64,000 nt of DNA from Marinomonas ostreistagni (GCF_016461785.1 NZ_JAEMUH010000010.1:124001-188000); one strand, 5' to 3'; positions 35,321-45,321 are shown, counted from the first letter of the stretch. The notes: generated from the letters alone by a model not told the origin. Numbers and translations are program-made.

Positions 35321-38300
35321 TTAACGGCATTGTGTTTCCTGACGCTGATCTATCTCAAGCAATAGCGATTGGATTTTGTCTGCATAGTCTTCTGGCTCGG
35401 ACCACATACCACGCTGGATTGCTTCAAGAAGCCGTTCGCCCATTTCTAATTGTGCATCCGGATTATTACGTTCCATAAAATCTCGGTTAACAGGATCCAG
35501 CAGCAAAGCCTCTGTCACCTGTTGGTACTGATAATCTGCTATTAAATCCGTCGTGGCATCGTAGGCAAACAAATAATCCACTGTCGCGGTCATTTCAAAT
35601 GCCCCTTTATAGCCATGCTCTTGCATAGACGAAATCCACTTCGGATTTAATACGCGGCCGCGTATTACACGGTTCAACTCTTCTTTTAAAGTGCGAACTT
35701 TAGGCTGACTCGGGTTGGAATGGTCATTATGATAGACACTAGGTGCTTGACCACTTAACTGGGCCACAGCATTGCTCATTCCCCCTTGGAATTGGTAATA
35801 GTCATCCGAATCCAATAGGTCGTGCTCGCGGTTATCTTGGTTTTGCACCACGGCTTCTAATTGGCTAAGACGGTTAGCAAACGCTTGTTTTGCTTCAACG
35901 CCATCACGTAAATCACCATCGTACGCGTAGCCGCCCCAATTTAAGTAGGCCTCGGCCAAGTCTGCTTGAGTATCCCAACAGCGCTCATCGATTAAGCCTT
36001 GTAAACCTGCGCCATAGGCACCCGGTTTGCTACCAAAAACACGGTAAGAGGCTTGGCGCTCAGCCTCTTCTACGCTAAAGCCTTGACTGACTAACACTTG
36101 CTTACGCGACTCAACATTGGCACGTATGGTATTACCGTTGCCAGGCTCTTCGAAGTTAGCGATTGCTTGCACCGCCGCATCGTATAAACGCATTACATTG
36201 GCAAATGCATCACGGAAAAAGCCTGATACACGTAACGTCACATCCACTCGTGGACGACCCAGTTGCATACAGGACAAGACTTCAAAGTCGGTCACACGAT
36301 TAGAACCCGGTGCCCAAATAGGACGAACGCCCATCAGCGCAAAGGCTTGGGCAATGTCATCGCCACCGGTACGCATGGTGGCCGTGCCCCATACAGATAA
36401 GCCTAAGTTTGTAAGGTAATCGCCATGCTCTTGTAAATGGCGTAGCACCAGTGCCTCAGCCGACTTTTGGCCAATGGCCCAAGCCGCAGGAGATGGGATC
36501 GCACGATTGTCCACGGAAAAGAAGTTACGCCCCGTTGGCAAGGTATCCAATCTGCCACGGGTCGGTGCACCACTTGGCCCTGGTGGAATAAACTGTCCAG
36601 ATAAGCCTTTTAACAAGGCATCAATTTCATCGTGAGCACTTTGCTCCAAAGCCTTCACCAATGTCTGTCGAGCATGGGCTAATAGCGCCGCAGTATTAGG
36701 CAATTGCTGGCGATCGATAGGTTGTTGCTCAATCAACGAAGTAAGTACTAACTCTTTCGCTAACAATTCCAAACGCTCTTTAGCATCCGCATGGGTACGC
36801 CAAACTTGGTCAGAAACTTGTACCAACAACTCTGGCTTTTCACTTTGCCAAACATCACGAGTGGCTTCCATCGGATCAAAGTCAGGCTCTTGAAGTACTA
36901 GGTCTTTTACCAACGCATGCAAGATGCCCATGCTGGTCATACTGGAACCACGTGGCAGACGAAGTAACGCCACCAGCGTATCCGCCAATTTATCCTTCTC
37001 AGGCAATTCCCCTAGACGATGCAAACCATGACGAATTTGGGACTCTTTGATTTCACAAAGGTAAGCATCTAGCTCTTCCAATACCGACTCATCATCGTCT
37101 GCTTGCACGCCGGTGAGTTCTTCTAGCAAATGACTGCTTTTGACCTTTTCTAAAATTGAGTCACGCAGCCATGCTTCACGGCGAGTATCCATACCTAGGG
37201 CTTGATAATACTCGTCCACCAAGGTTTCCAGCTCCGCCATATCGCCATAGCTTTCAGCGCGGGTCATGGGCGGCATGAGGTGATCAATGATGACGGCTTG
37301 AGTGCGGCGCTTGGCTTGTGCGCCCTCCCCAGGATCATTCACAATAAACGGATAAAAATGCGGTGTTGGCCCCATGGCGATGTCTGGCCAGCAATGTTCT
37401 GACAAGGCTGTACCTTTACCCGGCAACCACTCTAAGTTGCCATGCTTGCCCACATGAACAATAGCATCCACTTGATAGACATGTCGCAACCAAAAGTAAT
37501 AAGCCAAATAGCTGTGCGGTGGGATCAGATCTGGATCATGGTAGTTGGCTGCCAAATCCAAGTTAAAACCGCGGGCAGGCTGAATACCGACAAAGGTTTT
37601 ACCCAAGCGAATCCCCGCCAACATCATGCGCCATTCGCCGTCTACGGCGCGGCATTTATGGTCCTCTTCCGGAGGACCCCAACGATCCCACACGGCATTT
37701 TGCGCTTCGATGGGTAATTGATAGAAATGTTCTAGGTAGTCATCAAGACTGAGACTTTGCCAGCATCCACGCTGATGCAAGGTATTCGGATTATTGGTTA
37801 CCGCGCCTAACAAAGCTTCGATCAGTGCATTACCATCTTCGGGAATATCTTCTATTGGGTAACCCGCTTGTTCTAAGGCGCGCAATAAATTCACACTGGA
37901 AGCAGGCGTATCTAAGCCCACGCCATTACCAATACGGCCATCTTTGGTGGGGTAATTGGCGAGGATAAAGGCTATTCGCTTTTCGCCATTAGGTAAGGCA
38001 TGTAAACGGGCATAACGCTTAGCCAGCTGCGCCACAAAGGTGGCCCGCTCGGTGTGTAATTCATAACGCAATAAATCGATCTGCGCTTGTTCGTGAAAAT
38101 GAGACAGGGCTTTAAAGCTCACCGCACGAGTAATCACTCGGCCATCCATTTCCGGTAAAACGATCTGCATCGCCACATCGCGACTGCGAAGCCCCTGAGT
38201 TTGCGCTTGCCAATCCTCTTCGGTACTGCCCGATAAAATCAGCTGCAATACGGGTAACGGATGCTCAAAAGCTGATTGAAAGTCGGTCGGCTCCGAAGCT

Positions 38301-39169
38301 AAATCAGGACTGCCGGCACGATTGGCGGAAAAGCCCGTGCAGTTCAAAATCACCGTAGCTTGAGTACGTTCAATGAGCGTATTGACCAGCTCCAGACTGA
38401 TTGAGTCTTTTAACGATGACAAGGCGATTTCTAATGGCACCACGCCCTGCTCAAGCAAGATGTTCGATAAATCTGTGAAGACCTGTATGTTACCACTTTG
38501 AAAGTGAGAGCGGTAATACAGCACTAAGCCAACCTGATAACCTTGCGCTAACGCAGCTTGATAATGGCACTGCCAAGAGGATAAATCGGTGGCTTTGCCG
38601 TCAAGCACCATTAGCGCATTGGGGATGGCAATAGGCTCAACCCAATTCTCTTGGCCTGAGAAATAATAATGATCGAGAAAACGAAACAAATGCTCTGCAT
38701 TGGCTTGCCCACCTTCACGCAGATAACGCCATACACGTTGTACGCTAGTTTGATCAGCAGAAGACGCCTGCATAATCTCAGGATCGGCACTGTCATCACC
38801 AGGAACAATAATCAGGTGACGATTACGCTTAGCTTTAGCCCACGCTTGTAAACGCTCAAAGCCATAAGGCCAATAATGCTGCCCTCCTAGGAGAGACAGC
38901 ACGACAACTTGCGCACGCCCTTTTTGCGTTGGCTTATCTAAAACAGCGTCTTCGTAGAGATCGTAAGCGGCAGGTTTGACCAACTGCATCCAGTTGGCCA
39001 AACGTACAGAGGGGGAGTGATCCGTTTGCCAAGCATCTAGCGCTTGACCGAGAGCACTCAACAGCGAGTCGGCAGCCGCTAAGACAATAATATCAGCAGG
39101 GCTTTGACCTAAATCGATGATACCTTCATCGTCTACAAAGCCACCCGGTTTGGCTGCCAATAAATGCAC
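35321..39169 (-). CDS. cobN: Cobaltochelatase subunit CobN
   Basis: 1282-aa large subunit of the ATP-dependent aerobic cobaltochelatase, which inserts cobalt into hydrogenobyrinic acid a,c-diamide with CobS and CobT (neither is in this window). Length matches the family (about 1275 aa). Recognisable segments include the N-terminus MHLLAAKPGGFVDDEGIIDL, the conserved HVGKHGNLEWLPGKG, the ANYPTKDGRIGNGVGLDTP motif and a C-terminal MSNAVAQLSG. The start appears to be GTG, 12 nt after the cobW stop codon. Base composition looks GC-richer than the flanks. Confidence 0.97.
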   Translation of the reverse strand: MHLLAAKPGGFVDDEGIIDLGQSPADIIVLAAADSLLSALGQALDAWQTDHSPSVRLANWMQLVKPAAYDLYEDAVLDKPTQKGRAQVVVLSLLGGQHYWPYGFERLQAWAKAKRNRHLIIVPGDDSADPEIMQASSADQTSVQRVWRYLREGGQANAEHLFRFLDHYYFSGQENWVEPIAIPNALMVLDGKATDLSSWQCHYQAALAQGYQVGLVLYYRSHFQSGNIQVFTDLSNILLEQGVVPLEIALSSLKDSISLELVNTLIERTQATVILNCTGFSANRAGSPDLASEPTDFQSAFEHPLPVLQLILSGSTEEDWQAQTQGLRSRDVAMQIVLPEMDGRVITRAVSFKALSHFHEQAQIDLLRYELHTERATFVAQLAKRYARLHALPNGEKRIAFILANYPTKDGRIGNGVGLDTPASSVNLLRALEQAGYPIEDIPEDGNALIEALLGAVTNNPNTLHQRGCWQSLSLDDYLEHFYQLPIEAQNAVWDRWGPPEEDHKCRAVDGEWRMMLAGIRLGKTFVGIQPARGFNLDLAANYHDPDLIPPHSYLAYYFWLRHVYQVDAIVHVGKHGNLEWLPGKGTALSEHCWPDIAMGPTPHFYPFIVNDPGEGAQAKRRTQAVIIDHLMPPMTRAESYGDMAELETLVDEYYQALGMDTRREAWLRDSILEKVKSSHLLEELTGVQADDDESVLEELDAYLCEIKESQIRHGLHRLGELPEKDKLADTLVALLRLPRGSSMTSMGILHALVKDLVLQEPDFDPMEATRDVWQSEKPELLVQVSDQVWRTHADAKERLELLAKELVLTSLIEQQPIDRQQLPNTAALLAHARQTLVKALEQSAHDEIDALLKGLSGQFIPPGPSGAPTRGRLDTLPTGRNFFSVDNRAIPSPAAWAIGQKSAEALVLRHLQEHGDYLTNLGLSVWGTATMRTGGDDIAQAFALMGVRPIWAPGSNRVTDFEVLSCMQLGRPRVDVTLRVSGFFRDAFANVMRLYDAAVQAIANFEEPGNGNTIRANVESRKQVLVSQGFSVEEAERQASYRVFGSKPGAYGAGLQGLIDERCWDTQADLAEAYLNWGGYAYDGDLRDGVEAKQAFANRLSQLEAVVQNQDNREHDLLDSDDYYQFQGGMSNAVAQLSGQAPSVYHNDHSNPSQPKVRTLKEELNRVIRGRVLNPKWISSMQEHGYKGAFEMTATVDYLFAYDATTDLIADYQYQQVTEALLLDPVNRDFMERNNPDAQLEMGERLLEAIQRGMWSEPEDYADKIQSLLLEIDQRQETQCR

Positions 39170-39181
39170 AGTGTTTCTCGC

Positions 39182-40258
39182 TTAAGCGGTCAGAGCCGCG
39201 TTGAGTTTGTCTTCAATCTGGTCTTTGCTGATGCCTTTGCCGATAAACACAAGCTGTGTTTGGCGTAGCTCATCCGGTTGCCATAAGCGATCAAAGTAAC
39301 GGTCAAGACGCGTACCAACAACCTGAAACACTTGACGCATAGGCTTACCATTCACGGCAGCAAAGCCTTTGATACGGTATATATTATTATTTTCCACAAG
39401 CTCTTCTAGCGTGTCTTGCAGAGAGTCAGCATCCACTTCACCTAACTTAACCACAAACGAATCAAAATGATCGTGGGCATGATCATGATCGTGTCCGTGT
39501 GCATGATGATGATCGTGGTGATTGTGAACGTCTTCGATACGAGCTTCAGTGGCCGCTTCCAGCCCCAGCAATACGTCTAGAGCCGCTTCACCGTTTTCGA
39601 TGTAAGTAATCTTAACGCTGGATTCCACCTCACTTTCGATCACTTGCTTCACACGCTCACGTTGTGAAGCATCTAGAAGGTCATTCTTACTGACAACCAC
39701 CAAATCCGCTGCGCTTAACTGATCATCCAATAATTCTTGTAAAGATGGATCATGATCCAACGACTCATCCGCCAGACGTTGCGCTTGGACTTTTTCTTCA
39801 TCGTGAGCAAAGCGGCCCGCAGCCACAGCTGGTCCGTCCACCACAGTGATCACAGCATCCACCGTACAATGCTCTTTGATGCCAGGCCAGTTAAAGGCCT
39901 GCACTAATGGCTTTGGTAAAGCTAAGCCGCTGGTTTCAATCAGAATATGGTCAATATCATCTCGACGCGCCACGAGTTGTTGCATCACGGGTAGGAACTC
40001 TTCTTCTACCGTACAGCAGATACAACCGTTTGCCAGTTCGTAAAAGCCGTCTTCGCCACGTTGTGCTGCGCTCTCATCTTCACAATCTAGCGGGCAAGAA
40101 CGAAGCAGGTCCGTATCAATGTCTAATTCACCAAACTCATTCACAATCACAGCAATGCGCTTACCTGCTGCTTGCTTAAGAACATTTGATAACAGTGTGG
40201 TCTTACCGCTGCCTAAAAAGCCAGTGACGACCGTTGTTGGAATCTTATTTAATTGCAT
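39182..40258 (-). CDS. cobW: Cobalamin biosynthesis GTPase CobW
   Basis: 358-aa COG0523 P-loop GTPase, a metallochaperone thought to deliver cobalt to CobN. Walker A GFLGSGKTT at 13-21, the metal-binding CxCC motif in GCICCT near residue 80, guanine motif SKNDLL, and a histidine-rich stretch (HNHHDHHHAHGHDHDHAHDH) before the C-terminal domain. Encoded directly before cobN, the normal partner. The frame starts two codons earlier at TTG, but AAGGA 6 nt before the ATG at 40258 selects that start. Confidence 0.96.
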   Translation of the reverse strand: MQLNKIPTTVVTGFLGSGKTTLLSNVLKQAAGKRIAVIVNEFGELDIDTDLLRSCPLDCEDESAAQRGEDGFYELANGCICCTVEEEFLPVMQQLVARRDDIDHILIETSGLALPKPLVQAFNWPGIKEHCTVDAVITVVDGPAVAAGRFAHDEEKVQAQRLADESLDHDPSLQELLDDQLSAADLVVVSKNDLLDASQRERVKQVIESEVESSVKITYIENGEAALDVLLGLEAATEARIEDVHNHHDHHHAHGHDHDHAHDHFDSFVVKLGEVDADSLQDTLEELVENNNIYRIKGFAAVNGKPMRQVFQVVGTRLDRYFDRLWQPDELRQTQLVFIGKGISKDQIEDKLNAALTA

Positions 40259-40267
40259 AGTCAATCC

Positions 40268-41047
40268 TTACGCCTCACCATCGTTTTTACGGTGAATTTT
40301 GCGGTAAATATGAGCTTGTGACTTGTCATATAGGTACGAGTCGGCAAAGTCTTCTGTATCTAATACATGTCCAACCAAGATTAAACTGGTTCGGGTAAAT
40401 TTCTTCGCACGCACTTTCTCTACGATGTCCTTTAATGTCCCTGTCACGTAGTCCTGATCAGGCCAACTGGTGCGATAACATACTGCGACAGGGCAATCCT
40501 CACCATAATGCGGGAGGAGTTCTTCGACAATCTTATGTATGCGAGTAATGCCAAGGTGAATCGCTAATGTGGCACCGCTTTTCGCAAGCGTCGGCAAACG
40601 CTCACGTTCAGGAAAAGGTGTTTTACCTTCATAGCGGGTCATGATCACCGTTTGAGAAACACCGGATAACGTCAGTTCCTTTTGCAACATAGCAGCAGAG
40701 GCCGCCACCGCGCTGACGCCAGGGATCACTTCATAATCGATGTTTAAGGCATCGAGACGGCGCATTTGTTCCCCGATCGCACCGTAAAGAGCAGGATCAC
40801 CACTTTGCAAGCGCGCCACGTGCTTTCCTTCAGCGGCAGCTTGGCGAATGATTTCAGTGGTTTCATCAAGATTCAAAGACGCGGTGTCGTAAATCGCTTC
40901 AGCACGGTCACGTACGTTATCAATCACTTCTGTAGGGATCAGCGATCCCGCATACAAGATCACTGAACAGCGCTCAATGGTCTTCAATGCTTTAACTGTC
41001 ATCAAGTCTGGATCACCAGGCCCAGCCCCAATAAAGAATACTGTCAT
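40268..41047 (-). CDS. cobM: Precorrin-4 C11-methyltransferase CobM
   Basis: 259-aa SAM-dependent methyltransferase acting on precorrin-4 in B12 synthesis. N-terminal GAGPGDPDLMTVKA and the SAM-site loop QSGDPALYGAIGEQ are visible, followed by EVIPGVSAVAASAAML and MTRYEGKTPFPERE, all typical of CobM/CbiF. AAGGG precedes the ATG by 7 nt. It sits between cobJ and cobW with short gaps (21 nt and 9 nt). Confidence 0.96.
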   Translation of the reverse strand: MTVFFIGAGPGDPDLMTVKALKTIERCSVILYAGSLIPTEVIDNVRDRAEAIYDTASLNLDETTEIIRQAAAEGKHVARLQSGDPALYGAIGEQMRRLDALNIDYEVIPGVSAVAASAAMLQKELTLSGVSQTVIMTRYEGKTPFPERERLPTLAKSGATLAIHLGITRIHKIVEELLPHYGEDCPVAVCYRTSWPDQDYVTGTLKDIVEKVRAKKFTRTSLILVGHVLDTEDFADSYLYDKSQAHIYRKIHRKNDGEA

Positions 41048-41068
41048 GAATAAACCCTTAATTTGTCG

Positions 41069-41845
41069 TTAAAGCTTCTTTGAATAACCACGAGGCGTGT
41101 AAATCCAGTGTTTTTCACCGTTTACAATATGGCGCGACTCACTGTTACCTACACTGACCATGGTGAACATATCCACATCTTTGGCATCTAACTCACCTAA
41201 AGTCGTAAAGGTAATCTCTTCTTCTGGACGCGTTAATTGACGGCCAATCATGACTGGGGTGGAAGCTGGTCGATATTGCAGCAACACATCACGAGCATGA
41301 TTTAGCTGCCAATCCCGTTTACGTGAGACAGGGTTGTAGAAGGAAATGACGAAATCGCCTGCGCCAGCGGCATGAATACGCTTATCAATGGTTTCCCATG
41401 GGGTCAGTAAATCGCTTAAAGACACAGTACAAAAGTCGTGACCAAGCATGGCACCAACGCGACTTGCTCCCGCTTGCATTGCAGAAATACCAGGGATGAC
41501 CTCGATCTCGACATCCAGCCATTCAGGATGGTTTTCTTTACCTTGAAGTTGCTGATCCAAGAGTTCAAATACCAAGGTAGCCATGGCATAGATGCCGATA
41601 TCCCCACTGGATATGAGTGCAGTGGTTTTCCCTTGTGCGGCAAGATCAAGCGCTAAACGAGCTCGACCAATTTCTTCTCCGAGAGGTAAATCATGAAAGG
41701 TTTTACCCTCACTTAGCTCACCTAATAGCTCTAAGTAATAACCGTAGGCAACCCAATCAGAGCAAGCCGCTAAAGCCTTGGTAGCATTCGGTGCAACTAA
41801 ACCTAAATCACCAGGCCCCATTCCCATTACAAATAGCTTGCTCAT
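41069..41845 (-). CDS. cobJ: Precorrin-3B C17-methyltransferase CobJ
   Basis: 258-aa methyltransferase that contracts and methylates the corrin ring. MGMGPGDLGLVAPNATKAL at the start, SSGDIGIYAMA as SAM loop, EVIPGISAMQAGASRVGAMLGHDF and FVISFYNPVSRKRDWQL identify CobJ/CbiH. No C-terminal extension. It is the first gene of the cluster; the 100 nt before it show no B12-riboswitch conserved elements, so regulation must lie elsewhere or be indirect. Other cob genes (cobI, cobG, cobF, cobK, cobL, cobH) are absent from the window. Confidence 0.95.
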   Translation of the reverse strand: MSKLFVMGMGPGDLGLVAPNATKALAACSDWVAYGYYLELLGELSEGKTFHDLPLGEEIGRARLALDLAAQGKTTALISSGDIGIYAMATLVFELLDQQLQGKENHPEWLDVEIEVIPGISAMQAGASRVGAMLGHDFCTVSLSDLLTPWETIDKRIHAAGAGDFVISFYNPVSRKRDWQLNHARDVLLQYRPASTPVMIGRQLTRPEEEITFTTLGELDAKDVDMFTMVSVGNSESRHIVNGEKHWIYTPRGYSKKL

Positions 41846-41945
41846 ACTCTCACTCTCATTTGATTTTGAAGCGATTATACACTGCCACCAAAGTAAGACG
41901 CATGAAATCGACCTGTAAAAAAATGAGGAATGTTCAAGAGGTTAG

Positions 41946-42245
41946 TTATTTATTTGCAAGGAGTTTGCAGGTGATGGAGCGGTCACCACTATAAATCAAG
42001 GTGGCCTTTTGACCTTTATCCCAAAAGCTTAATACATCACCCAAATATAGAGAGCCCGATGCGGAATATGAGCGCTCAAGGATATAAGCGTAGTGATTAA
42101 TTACGACTCTGGCTTTATCTTGTTCAAATCCCACTGCAACATTTAACCCTTGGCAGTGGTAGTTGAGTAGCCCCTTAGGATCTTCAGCAAAAGAATATGT
42201 GGTGAGTAAATTTAACAATATGACGCAAACCCAATGCTGTTTCAT
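41946..42245 (-). CDS. MliC/PliC-type lysozyme inhibitor
   Basis: 99-aa secreted protein of the MliC family (inhibitors of c-type lysozyme). Signal peptide ends near TYSFA before EDP; no lipobox cysteine, so the periplasmic PliC form is more likely than the lipoprotein MliC. Family pattern is visible: YHCQG, a hydrophobic strand, the SGSLYLGDVLSFWDKGQKATLIYSG block and a second cysteine in TCKLL that pairs with the first. The frame extends 5 codons upstream from TTG, but GGATTCAAC lies before ATG 42245. Confidence 0.8.
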   Translation of the reverse strand: MKQHWVCVILLNLLTTYSFAEDPKGLLNYHCQGLNVAVGFEQDKARVVINHYAYILERSYSASGSLYLGDVLSFWDKGQKATLIYSGDRSITCKLLANK

Positions 42246-42303
42246 GTTGAATCCATTCAATCAATAAGAGTAGTAAGAATATAACTTAACGCTATTTTCC
42301 CTT

Positions 42304-42342
42304 AGATACAAATTAGCCGTTAAACACGACTAATTTGTATCT
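42304..42342 (-). repeat. 13-bp hairpin with the chemoreceptor stop codon in its loop
   Basis: AGATACAAATTAG / CTAATTTGTATCT are perfect complements with a 13-nt loop. The TAA of the CZB chemoreceptor gene (42320-42322) lies in that loop. No thymine tract follows. Confidence 0.7.
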
Positions 42343-43816
42343 CTAATTCTTCCATATGCTCATCGGTTAACTTATTGACCCAATGAATAACTTGGCTGCT
42401 TCCCTCTTCAGCGGAGCGCATTGAGTCAACAATCTCATTGCGTAATTCAACTTTGCTGCTCCAATCAGTCGACATTTTCGCAATCGCTGCATGAACTGAG
42501 TCATGCACTTGCTTATGTGGCTGCTCAAGTTGCTTAAAGGACGAAGACTTAGAAATTTGCAAGTTTCTTGCCTCACCGTAATACCATTTACCCATTCGGC
42601 ATGAGTGATGATCGACCTTCGCTGCCTTATACTCATTTGACTCTGTCACAGCATTCAGAGCTACATAGCCATTTTGCTTATAAATGACATGATCGAGCTT
42701 AATCAGTGAGTGATAAATGACCGTCGCCACGCCATCAACATTAAGCGCTGAAATACGAGAGGATCGGGCAAGTTGATTAAACTGCTGTTCAAATCCTCCA
42801 ACTAATTCCTGCATATTTGCGCTCAGTTCCTTGGACTCTTCGGTGATACGACTGACTTCACTTACCTGCTGACTCAAAGTAGATAAAACCTGATCCACAG
42901 ACTCTGCCGTTTCTTTCGTTCTGTTCGCTAACTGCTTGACTTCATCTGCAACGACCGCAAACCCTCGCCCTGCCTCTCCTGCCCGCGCGGCTTCAATCGA
43001 AGCATTTAACGCCAATAGATTGGTCTGCTCTGCGATGTCTTTAATAGTTACCAACGATGAAGATACTTTTTCTGAGTCTCGACTTAAGGCTTCAACTACA
43101 TCGGAGACCTTGATGATGGTTTCGCTTACGGTATGAATCGAATGTCGAATCTGCTCGACTGCGCCAAGGCTGTGCTCAGCGGAACTGGCGTTCTCTGAAG
43201 CTTGCTCCCCGATATTTCTAACCTCTTGATCTACTCTCATCAAATCTGATTGTGCTTCACGCAAGTTTCCGATTAAATTTTCAGTATTGAGCTCATGAAG
43301 CTTAGAGGACAATTCATTACGGTTGATTAAAGAAACATTCGAATGCATCGCAGCAACGGACTCTTGAACGGCATTGATTGAATGCTTCATATTTCCTGGC
43401 AAACCAACTGCGATCGGCCTGCGGTGGAAATCGCCTTTGGCCACAAAAGTAAACGTCGTATCAAGCTCTTTGAAATACGTTTCAATACGATCGAGTAAAT
43501 CATTCAACTCCCACGCAACAATCCCTAGTTCGCCAAGCCCTTTAGTACTAGTAATACGGTGATGTAACTCCCCTTTTCGACAGGCAGAAATCGTAAATGA
43601 AAGTCGATTTAGGGTTTCAACTAAACGTAACCCTTGGAAGATCACTAAGGCAAAGGAACAAGCGATTAAAGTAGAAGCAATAAAATTAAATGTCGTGCTT
43701 TTTATGGAAAAATGGTTAATCAACATGGCGACCAATAGTGTTAACACCAATGCCCCAAGCCCAATAAACTGTGTACGCAAAAACGGGATACTGCGACTAA
43801 TGTGATTTTTTTGCAT
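42320..43816 (-). CDS. Chemoreceptor with HAMP and C-terminal CZB zinc-binding domain
   Basis: 498-aa methyl-accepting protein. Two helices (about 16-34 and 43-62) are separated by only a few residues, so no periplasmic sensor exists. HAMP follows, a short signalling domain ([19 protein letters not shown] near 263-281), then a C-terminal chemoreceptor zinc-binding (CZB) domain at about 370-445 with its hallmark [14 protein letters not shown] (H403/H404, C406) and flanking histidines. CZB domains sense hypochlorite or zinc in other bacteria. It is 4 nt after an Aer-like PAS gene, which may supply the missing input. Confidence 0.93.
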   Translation of the reverse strand: MQKNHISRSIPFLRTQFIGLGALVLTLLVAMLINHFSIKSTTFNFIASTLIACSFALVIFQGLRLVETLNRLSFTISACRKGELHHRITSTKGLGELGIVAWELNDLLDRIETYFKELDTTFTFVAKGDFHRRPIAVGLPGNMKHSINAVQESVAAMHSNVSLINRNELSSKLHELNTENLIGNLREAQSDLMRVDQEVRNIGEQASENASSAEHSLGAVEQIRHSIHTVSETIIKVSDVVEALSRDSEKVSSSLVTIKDIAEQTNLLALNASIEAARAGEAGRGFAVVADEVKQLANRTKETAESVDQVLSTLSQQVSEVSRITEESKELSANMQELVGGFEQQFNQLARSSRISALNVDGVATVIYHSLIKLDHVIYKQNGYVALNAVTESNEYKAAKVDHHSCRMGKWYYGEARNLQISKSSSFKQLEQPHKQVHDSVHAAIAKMSTDWSSKVELRNEIVDSMRSAEEGSSQVIHWVNKLTDEHMEELEIQISRV

Positions 43817-43820
43817 GGCT

Positions 43821-44357
43821 TCACTTCCCTTTTTGATACAAGGTAAACATAGCTTCGTTAAACGTTGGGGCCATTGTGTAGACTTGGTCTAACAACCATT
43901 CCACAGAACGGTTGATACCTTCATTACCAGGATATTGGCTTTCAATATCTCTCATTTGTTTGTATAAACCCTCACATAAAGACACTGCTGCAGAAGAGGG
44001 TTGACGTCTTACTGAAAAATAACCTTGCAGCGCCCCATGCTCATCCAAATCAGCTGTAACATTCGCAAATACCCAATAAAACCCACCGTCTAAACACCGG
44101 TTTTTGACAAAGCCAAAAAACTCATCCCCATCTTGCAGCATTTTCCACATTAAGCGGAAAACCCCTCTTGGCATATCTGAATGCCGAATTATATTGTGTG
44201 GTTCCCCCAGTAACATTTGCTCAGAGAAACCCGATATATTCATAAAGCTTCGATTCGCGTAGAGAATCTTTCCTTTTTTGTCTGTCTTACTAACAATTAA
44301 ATCATCATCCTTGAGTTTAACCTCATGGTCTAAATTCTTTGCTTGACCAACTTTCAT
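43821..44357 (-). CDS. Aer-like PAS domain protein
   Basis: 178-aa soluble protein whose N-terminal 125 residues form a PAS domain of the Aer type: [20 protein letters not shown], then [37 protein letters not shown]. Such domains bind FAD and report redox state or oxygen, and are normally fused to a chemoreceptor. Here the chemoreceptor is a separate gene 4 nt downstream. The C-terminal 50 residues are helical and could contact it. GAGGA precedes the ATG at 44357; the TTG five codons upstream is rejected. Confidence 0.88.
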   Translation of the reverse strand: MKVGQAKNLDHEVKLKDDDLIVSKTDKKGKILYANRSFMNISGFSEQMLLGEPHNIIRHSDMPRGVFRLMWKMLQDGDEFFGFVKNRCLDGGFYWVFANVTADLDEHGALQGYFSVRRQPSSAAVSLCEGLYKQMRDIESQYPGNEGINRSVEWLLDQVYTMAPTFNEAMFTLYQKGK

Positions 44358-44521
44358 AACAGGATTCCTCAATCATCCATTGTTAGATACTTAAGCGATA
44401 ATGCGATTAATTTTACTCTCGTTAGTGAAGGATTAGCTGTCCTAAATCAATTAGGACCTATAAGTTAGTGTTATCTGACATAAATTGTTCGTTTTTGTGC
44501 AATGAATTTCCTGTTTTCACT

Positions 44522-44549
44522 TTGACACTTAACAGGCAATAGTTCTAAA
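44522..44549 (+). promoter_or_regulatory. Putative sigma-70 promoter of the riboflavin-regulated gene
   Basis: TTGACA at 44522-44527, a 16-nt spacer and TCTAAA at 44544-44549. It is placed 26 nt before the first paired strand of the FMN riboswitch, the expected distance for transcription start. Confidence 0.5.
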
Positions 44550-44574
44550 GTATCAAACGTCGCTCAGGCGACTT

Positions 44575-44715
<141 letters not shown>

Positions 44716-44818
44716 GCGTAGACAAGATTTACCAATTTAGACTTTGATCGTTTTCAAAGCGGTTAGGCCTTGCCTCCCGTTCGCCCTGATTCAGCATTTT
44801 TTTGTGGAATACAACTTT

Positions 44819-45304
44819 ATGAATCAGAGCTCAACGAATTCTCTTACATTTAATCCAGCTACAAAACGAGTGGCTTTTTTACACGCTTCTTGGCACAGCG
44901 ACATTGTTCTTCAATGTTGGGAAGGCTTCAAGGAAGTCATGTTAAGCCATGGCTACTCAGAAGATAATTTAGAATTGATTGCCGTTCCTGGCGCTTATGA
45001 AATTCCTCTTCAGGCTAAGTTACTAGCGAAAACAGGTAACTACCACGCCATTGCAGCAAGTGGCCTTGTTGTAGACGGTGGCATCTACCGTCATGATTTC
45101 GTTGCGCAAGCAGTCTGTAACGGCTTAATGCAGGTTCAACTTGAAACGGAAGTACCAGTTCTGACAGCTGTTCTAACGCCGCATAATTTCCATGAGCATG
45201 ATGAGCACTCAAGCTACTTCAAGCGCCACTTCGTGAAGAAAGGGAAAGAGCTTGCGGAAGCAGCAAACCGTACTATGCTGCTGACCGAGTTAGCCAAAAG
45301 CTAA
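44819..45304 (+). CDS. ribH: 6,7-dimethyl-8-ribityllumazine synthase, type II (RibH2)
   Basis: 161-aa lumazine synthase, the penultimate riboflavin enzyme. Sequence is the type II, Brucella RibH2-like form (probably decameric) and not the icosahedral type I: HASWHSDIV, LIAVPGAYEIPLQAKLLA, ASGLVVDGGIYRHDFVAQAV with catalytic histidine, and VQLETEVPVLTAVLTPHNFHEH. The start is ATG 44819; upstream in-frame codons from 44744 are in the leader RNA. It is preceded by the FMN riboswitch and followed by a terminator, so it is a single-gene riboswitch unit. RibH2 is commonly an additional, riboswitch-controlled isoenzyme. Confidence 0.95.
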   Translation: MNQSSTNSLTFNPATKRVAFLHASWHSDIVLQCWEGFKEVMLSHGYSEDNLELIAVPGAYEIPLQAKLLAKTGNYHAIAASGLVVDGGIYRHDFVAQAVCNGLMQVQLETEVPVLTAVLTPHNFHEHDEHSSYFKRHFVKKGKELAEAANRTMLLTELAKS

Positions 45305-45321
45305 TGCAATGAATACATAAC

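Noticed and set aside
35321-40258. cobN-cobW region as a horizontally acquired island because of higher GC
   Set aside because: The impression is visual only. No mobility genes or repeats flank it, and conserved enzymes often have higher GC.
41846-41945. GCCAC-containing sequence (TGCCACCAAAG) as a possible B12 box
   Set aside because: It is on the opposite strand to cobJ and the other conserved cobalamin-riboswitch elements are missing.
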